From NCBI GenBank assembly GCA_964389205.1, contig CAYMDH010000012.1:18332-82331 (forward strand): 64,000 nucleotides of DNA, read 5' to 3'. This DNA is from Leptobacterium sp964389205 (GTDB lineage: Bacteria; Bacteroidota; Bacteroidia; Flavobacteriales; Flavobacteriaceae). Below, one piece after another: positions 61,584-64,000 of this stretch (position 1 is its first letter; each line of letters begins with the position of its first letter). The notes below the pieces were generated by a model. The model searched no databases and was not told where the DNA came from. It saw only the letters and a program-made list of their open reading frames with translations. Position numbers and translations under genes: made by a program.

Positions 61584-62807
61584 TTATTCTAATCGCAATA
61601 TATTCTTTTTAAATAATTTAATAGAAAGTAATGTCATTGCTGTCCCTATACTTAATAAAATGAGCATTTTAGGAATAATATCTAGTAAGGGTAAATGCCT
61701 CCAAAACACATCATAAAACCCTTGTATTCCCCAATAATTAACACTAATAACAGCTACCTTTTGCATGAAATCTGGAAGCATAGAAATAGGTATCATACTA
61801 CCTCCAATAGCAGACATTAAAAGGATAATAATAGTACTCATACCCTGTAATTGTTGACGAGTTTTAACAGTAGAAACTAAAAGTATCCCAAAACTTGACA
61901 CCGCAAAAGATATACATAAAATCAATAATAGTAAAGAGATTATATCTATAAAAATTGGTAAACCAAAGGCAATCCATGAAAATATAAACATCGCGGTTAA
62001 TTGTAGTACAGAAATGACCAATGCAGCTCCCATTTTACCTAAAAGAATATCAACTGGTTTTATTGGAGAATATAATAAGCGTTTTAATGTACCAGCTTCT
62101 TTTTCATCTAATAGACCACTCCCTATAGCTGCAATGCTAAATAGTAACATCATAATAGCAGTACCTGATACTGCTTGTATCAAACCCGCATTTGTTTTAG
62201 TATTTGCTTCTTTAATAACAGATGTCAATTTTAAACGGATATCTTTTTTAGAATGGACGAGATTGTTTTCTGCACTTAGGTCATACGCAATTTTACTTTT
62301 TGTATTTGTATCTAAACCTGAAAAATTCTTATTTAAATAGGCATCTATTTTATTTTCTACTCCTGTATTTCCAATACTATAATTGAGTCCTTCTTTTAAG
62401 ACAGATTGTAGCATTCTCATTTCAATTTCTCGAGCAGCATCGTATTTTAATTCTATGGGTAGTTGCTTGCCAAAAGCTAGAGCGTTAGAAAACCCTTCGC
62501 CAATAATTAATACCGCTACATTTTTTCCTTTCTTAACCAACTCTATACTTTCTTCTTCTTTTGAAGGAATTAGAGTAATAACCTTTAATGTATTCAACTT
62601 TGAAATAACATTGCTAGAAGTTTTACTTGCATCATTATCAACTACTAAGATTTTGGTAGGTTTTTGTACTCTTTTACTTTTTCCTACACCACCAAATGCA
62701 AATGCAAAAAGAGTTATTAAAATTATAGGTAATAAGAAAGTAAGGAATACGCCTCTTTTATCTAAGAAATAAACTTTTAAATCTTTCTTTAAAATGGTTA
62801 GTATCAT
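61584..62807 (-). CDS. ABC-2-type transporter permease
   Basis: A 407-residue membrane protein. It has one N-terminal membrane helix (about 18-40, GVFLTFLLPIILITLFAFAFGG), a large extracytoplasmic domain (about 45-200), and five C-terminal membrane helices, with the EKEAGTLKRLLYSPI cytoplasmic coupling segment typical of ABC-2 permeases (DrrB/NatB-like). It would form the membrane part of an exporter with the ATPase encoded 58 nt upstream on the same strand. The substrate could be a drug, lipid, ion or peptide; it cannot be told from sequence. Confidence 0.87.
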   Translation of the reverse strand: MILTILKKDLKVYFLDKRGVFLTFLLPIILITLFAFAFGGVGKSKRVQKPTKILVVDNDASKTSSNVISKLNTLKVITLIPSKEEESIELVKKGKNVAVLIIGEGFSNALAFGKQLPIELKYDAAREIEMRMLQSVLKEGLNYSIGNTGVENKIDAYLNKNFSGLDTNTKSKIAYDLSAENNLVHSKKDIRLKLTSVIKEANTKTNAGLIQAVSGTAIMMLLFSIAAIGSGLLDEKEAGTLKRLLYSPIKPVDILLGKMGAALVISVLQLTAMFIFSWIAFGLPIFIDIISLLLLILCISFAVSSFGILLVSTVKTRQQLQGMSTIIILLMSAIGGSMIPISMLPDFMQKVAVISVNYWGIQGFYDVFWRHLPLLDIIPKMLILLSIGTAMTLLSIKLFKKNILRLE

Positions 62808-62865
62808 TCTTTTAATTTTTTTGTATTTTCAAAATAAGGAACAAGATGCTTTAAGAATTATAATA

Positions 62866-63786
62866 TTAATCTCTTAATTGTCTTCCAGTTAGTGTTAAAA
62901 AAATGGTTTCTAAGTTCATCTTTTTTAAATCTATATTGTTTATAGTTAACAAGAGTTTGTTACATGCTGAAATGATTGTTGACAAATCTGTTACTTTGGC
63001 TTCAAAGCTAAGTTTGTTATTAGTATGAATCATTTTATAGTTTATCAAATCACGGAGTTTTGCTACATCAGCTCCTGAAAGTAAATCAAATTCTAACTGA
63101 ATATTTTCTTTAATTTGAACATGTTCTCTTAGTTCATCTTTTGTTCCCTGTACAATAATCTCACCATTGTCTATAATTGCAATACGATTGCATAATCGTT
63201 CTACTTCTTCCATATAATGTGTGGTATAAATAATAGTCATCCCTTTTTGATTAAGTGTTTCTACCACTTCGAAAATATGATTTCTACTTTGAGGATCAAT
63301 ACCTACAGTAGGTTCATCCATGAATAACACTTTTGGTTCATGTAATAGAGCAGCTGCTATATTAATTCTACGTTTCATTCCTCCGGAATATGTTTTAATT
63401 AAATCTTTTTTTCTATCTAAGAGCCCTATTAAATCTAAAGTTTTATCAATATTTACCTTTAATTCTTTTGAAGAAATTCCGTAAAGATCTCCCCAAAACA
63501 TTAAATTATCATAAGCAGAAAGATCTTCATACAAAGAAATTTCTTGAGGCACAACACCAATAAGATTCTTATATGCCTTCGAATTCATTTTCATTTCTAA
63601 ACCGTCAATAAAAATGGTTCCGCTATCATTTTCTAGAATAGAACTCATCATGTTTAATATTGTTGATTTTCCTGCACCATTTGGCCCTAAAAGACCAAAA
63701 ATCTCTCCTTTAGAGATAGAAAAACTAACATCATTAACGGCTTTATTAGTATTAAAAGATTTAGAAAGATTAATTACTTTTATCAT
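62866..63786 (-). CDS. ABC transporter ATP-binding protein (CcmA/NatA-like)
   Basis: A 306-residue ATPase with all ABC motifs: Walker A LLGPNGAGKSTI, Q-loop GVVPQEISLYE, signature YSGGMKRRIN, Walker B VLFMDEPTVGID, and the switch His in YTTHYMEE. The C-terminal 80 residues are an accessory domain common in multidrug-type exporters. Two in-frame ATGs exist (63798 and 63786); MIKVINLSKSF at 63786 is the usual start of the family. It pairs with the permease at 61584-62807. A divergent gene begins at 63980. Confidence 0.9.
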   Translation of the reverse strand: MIKVINLSKSFNTNKAVNDVSFSISKGEIFGLLGPNGAGKSTILNMMSSILENDSGTIFIDGLEMKMNSKAYKNLIGVVPQEISLYEDLSAYDNLMFWGDLYGISSKELKVNIDKTLDLIGLLDRKKDLIKTYSGGMKRRINIAAALLHEPKVLFMDEPTVGIDPQSRNHIFEVVETLNQKGMTIIYTTHYMEEVERLCNRIAIIDNGEIIVQGTKDELREHVQIKENIQLEFDLLSGADVAKLRDLINYKMIHTNNKLSFEAKVTDLSTIISACNKLLLTINNIDLKKMNLETIFLTLTGRQLRD

Positions 63787-63979
63787 AGATAGATTCATTT
63801 CTTTTCAAATATCATTACTATAAATGTCTAAGAATAAAATATAATACTGAATTGTAATTTTTGATGGATGAATTGTAATTGTCTTTATAAACATCTCAAA
63901 ATAGATAAATATGTCAACGAATTAAACTAAATTGATTTATTATTAAAACCTGAGTTCGATTAATATTTAAGTAGATTTT

Positions 63980-64000
63980 ATGAGTAAAAAAGATAGATTT
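63980..64000 (+). CDS. start of a further gene, cut by the window end
   Basis: ATG at 63980 is followed by six open codons (MSKKDRF) up to the edge. It is divergent from the ABC exporter operon with a 181-nt gap. A TetR-type regulator often sits here, but seven residues cannot support that. Confidence 0.35.

Overview
The window is AT-rich DNA from a member of the Bacteroidota, most likely a marine Flavobacteriaceae (Aquimarina-like; the genus is a guess). The evidence is a type IX secretion (T9SS) sorting tail, a bacillithiol gene (bshA), flavobacterial conserved proteins, Wza/Wzc proteins of the Bacteroidota type and several TAnnTTTG (-7) promoter elements. No rRNA, tRNA or CRISPR array was seen.

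Layout. (1) 1-11.8 kb is a conserved core: the end-truncated lptD gene (-), then on the + strand a cell-wall amidase, an MCE lipid-transport protein, a two-subunit Fe-S redox pair flanking a HAD protein, a conserved protein often mislabelled as an ABC ATPase, a GH3/beta-lactamase fusion and bshA. (2) 12.0-22.2 kb (+) is a decoration cassette: an O-carbamoyltransferase, two tandem MBOAT + SGNH O-acetylation modules, and a FemAB/GNAT-type gene whose start codon abuts a 31-bp (AACC)n tract. A second FemAB-type gene follows that is dead: it has a nonsense codon, a frameshift and an IS1595-type insertion with a perfect 8-bp target duplication. (3) 22.2-41.9 kb (-) is a large capsule/exopolysaccharide cluster: two more FemAB-type genes, two PglC-like initiating transferases around a formyltransferase, five glycosyltransferases, an asparagine-synthase-type amidotransferase, an acetyltransferase, Wzy, Wzx and four nucleotide-sugar enzymes. 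(4) 42.2-53.1 kb holds a pectate-lyase-like lipoprotein (+), a second amidotransferase (-), the + operon aminotransferase, 4,6-dehydratase, Wza, Wzc, and a PHP tyrosine phosphatase (-). (5) 53.2-60.9 kb (-) is a polymorphic-toxin locus: a small T9SS protein, a 2184-residue SpvB/RHS protein with a toxin-23-like C-terminus, and a 203-residue lipoprotein overlapping its end. (6) 61.2-64 kb has an NTF2-like protein, an ABC exporter and the first codons of another gene.

How the genes work together. The sugar genes predict UDP-GlcA, UDP-GalA, UDP-GalNAcA and a 4-amino-4,6-dideoxy sugar. Two AsnB-like enzymes could turn uronic acids into uronamides, the formyltransferase could N-formylate an amino sugar, and the MBOAT/SGNH, NodU-like and FemAB-like proteins could add acetyl, carbamoyl and amino-acid groups. 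The result would be a heavily decorated, uronic-acid-rich surface polysaccharide assembled by the Wzx/Wzy route and exported through Wza/Wzc under tyrosine-phosphorylation control. A pectate-lyase-like lipoprotein inside the cluster would suit a self-directed trimming enzyme. These chemical assignments are inference from families.
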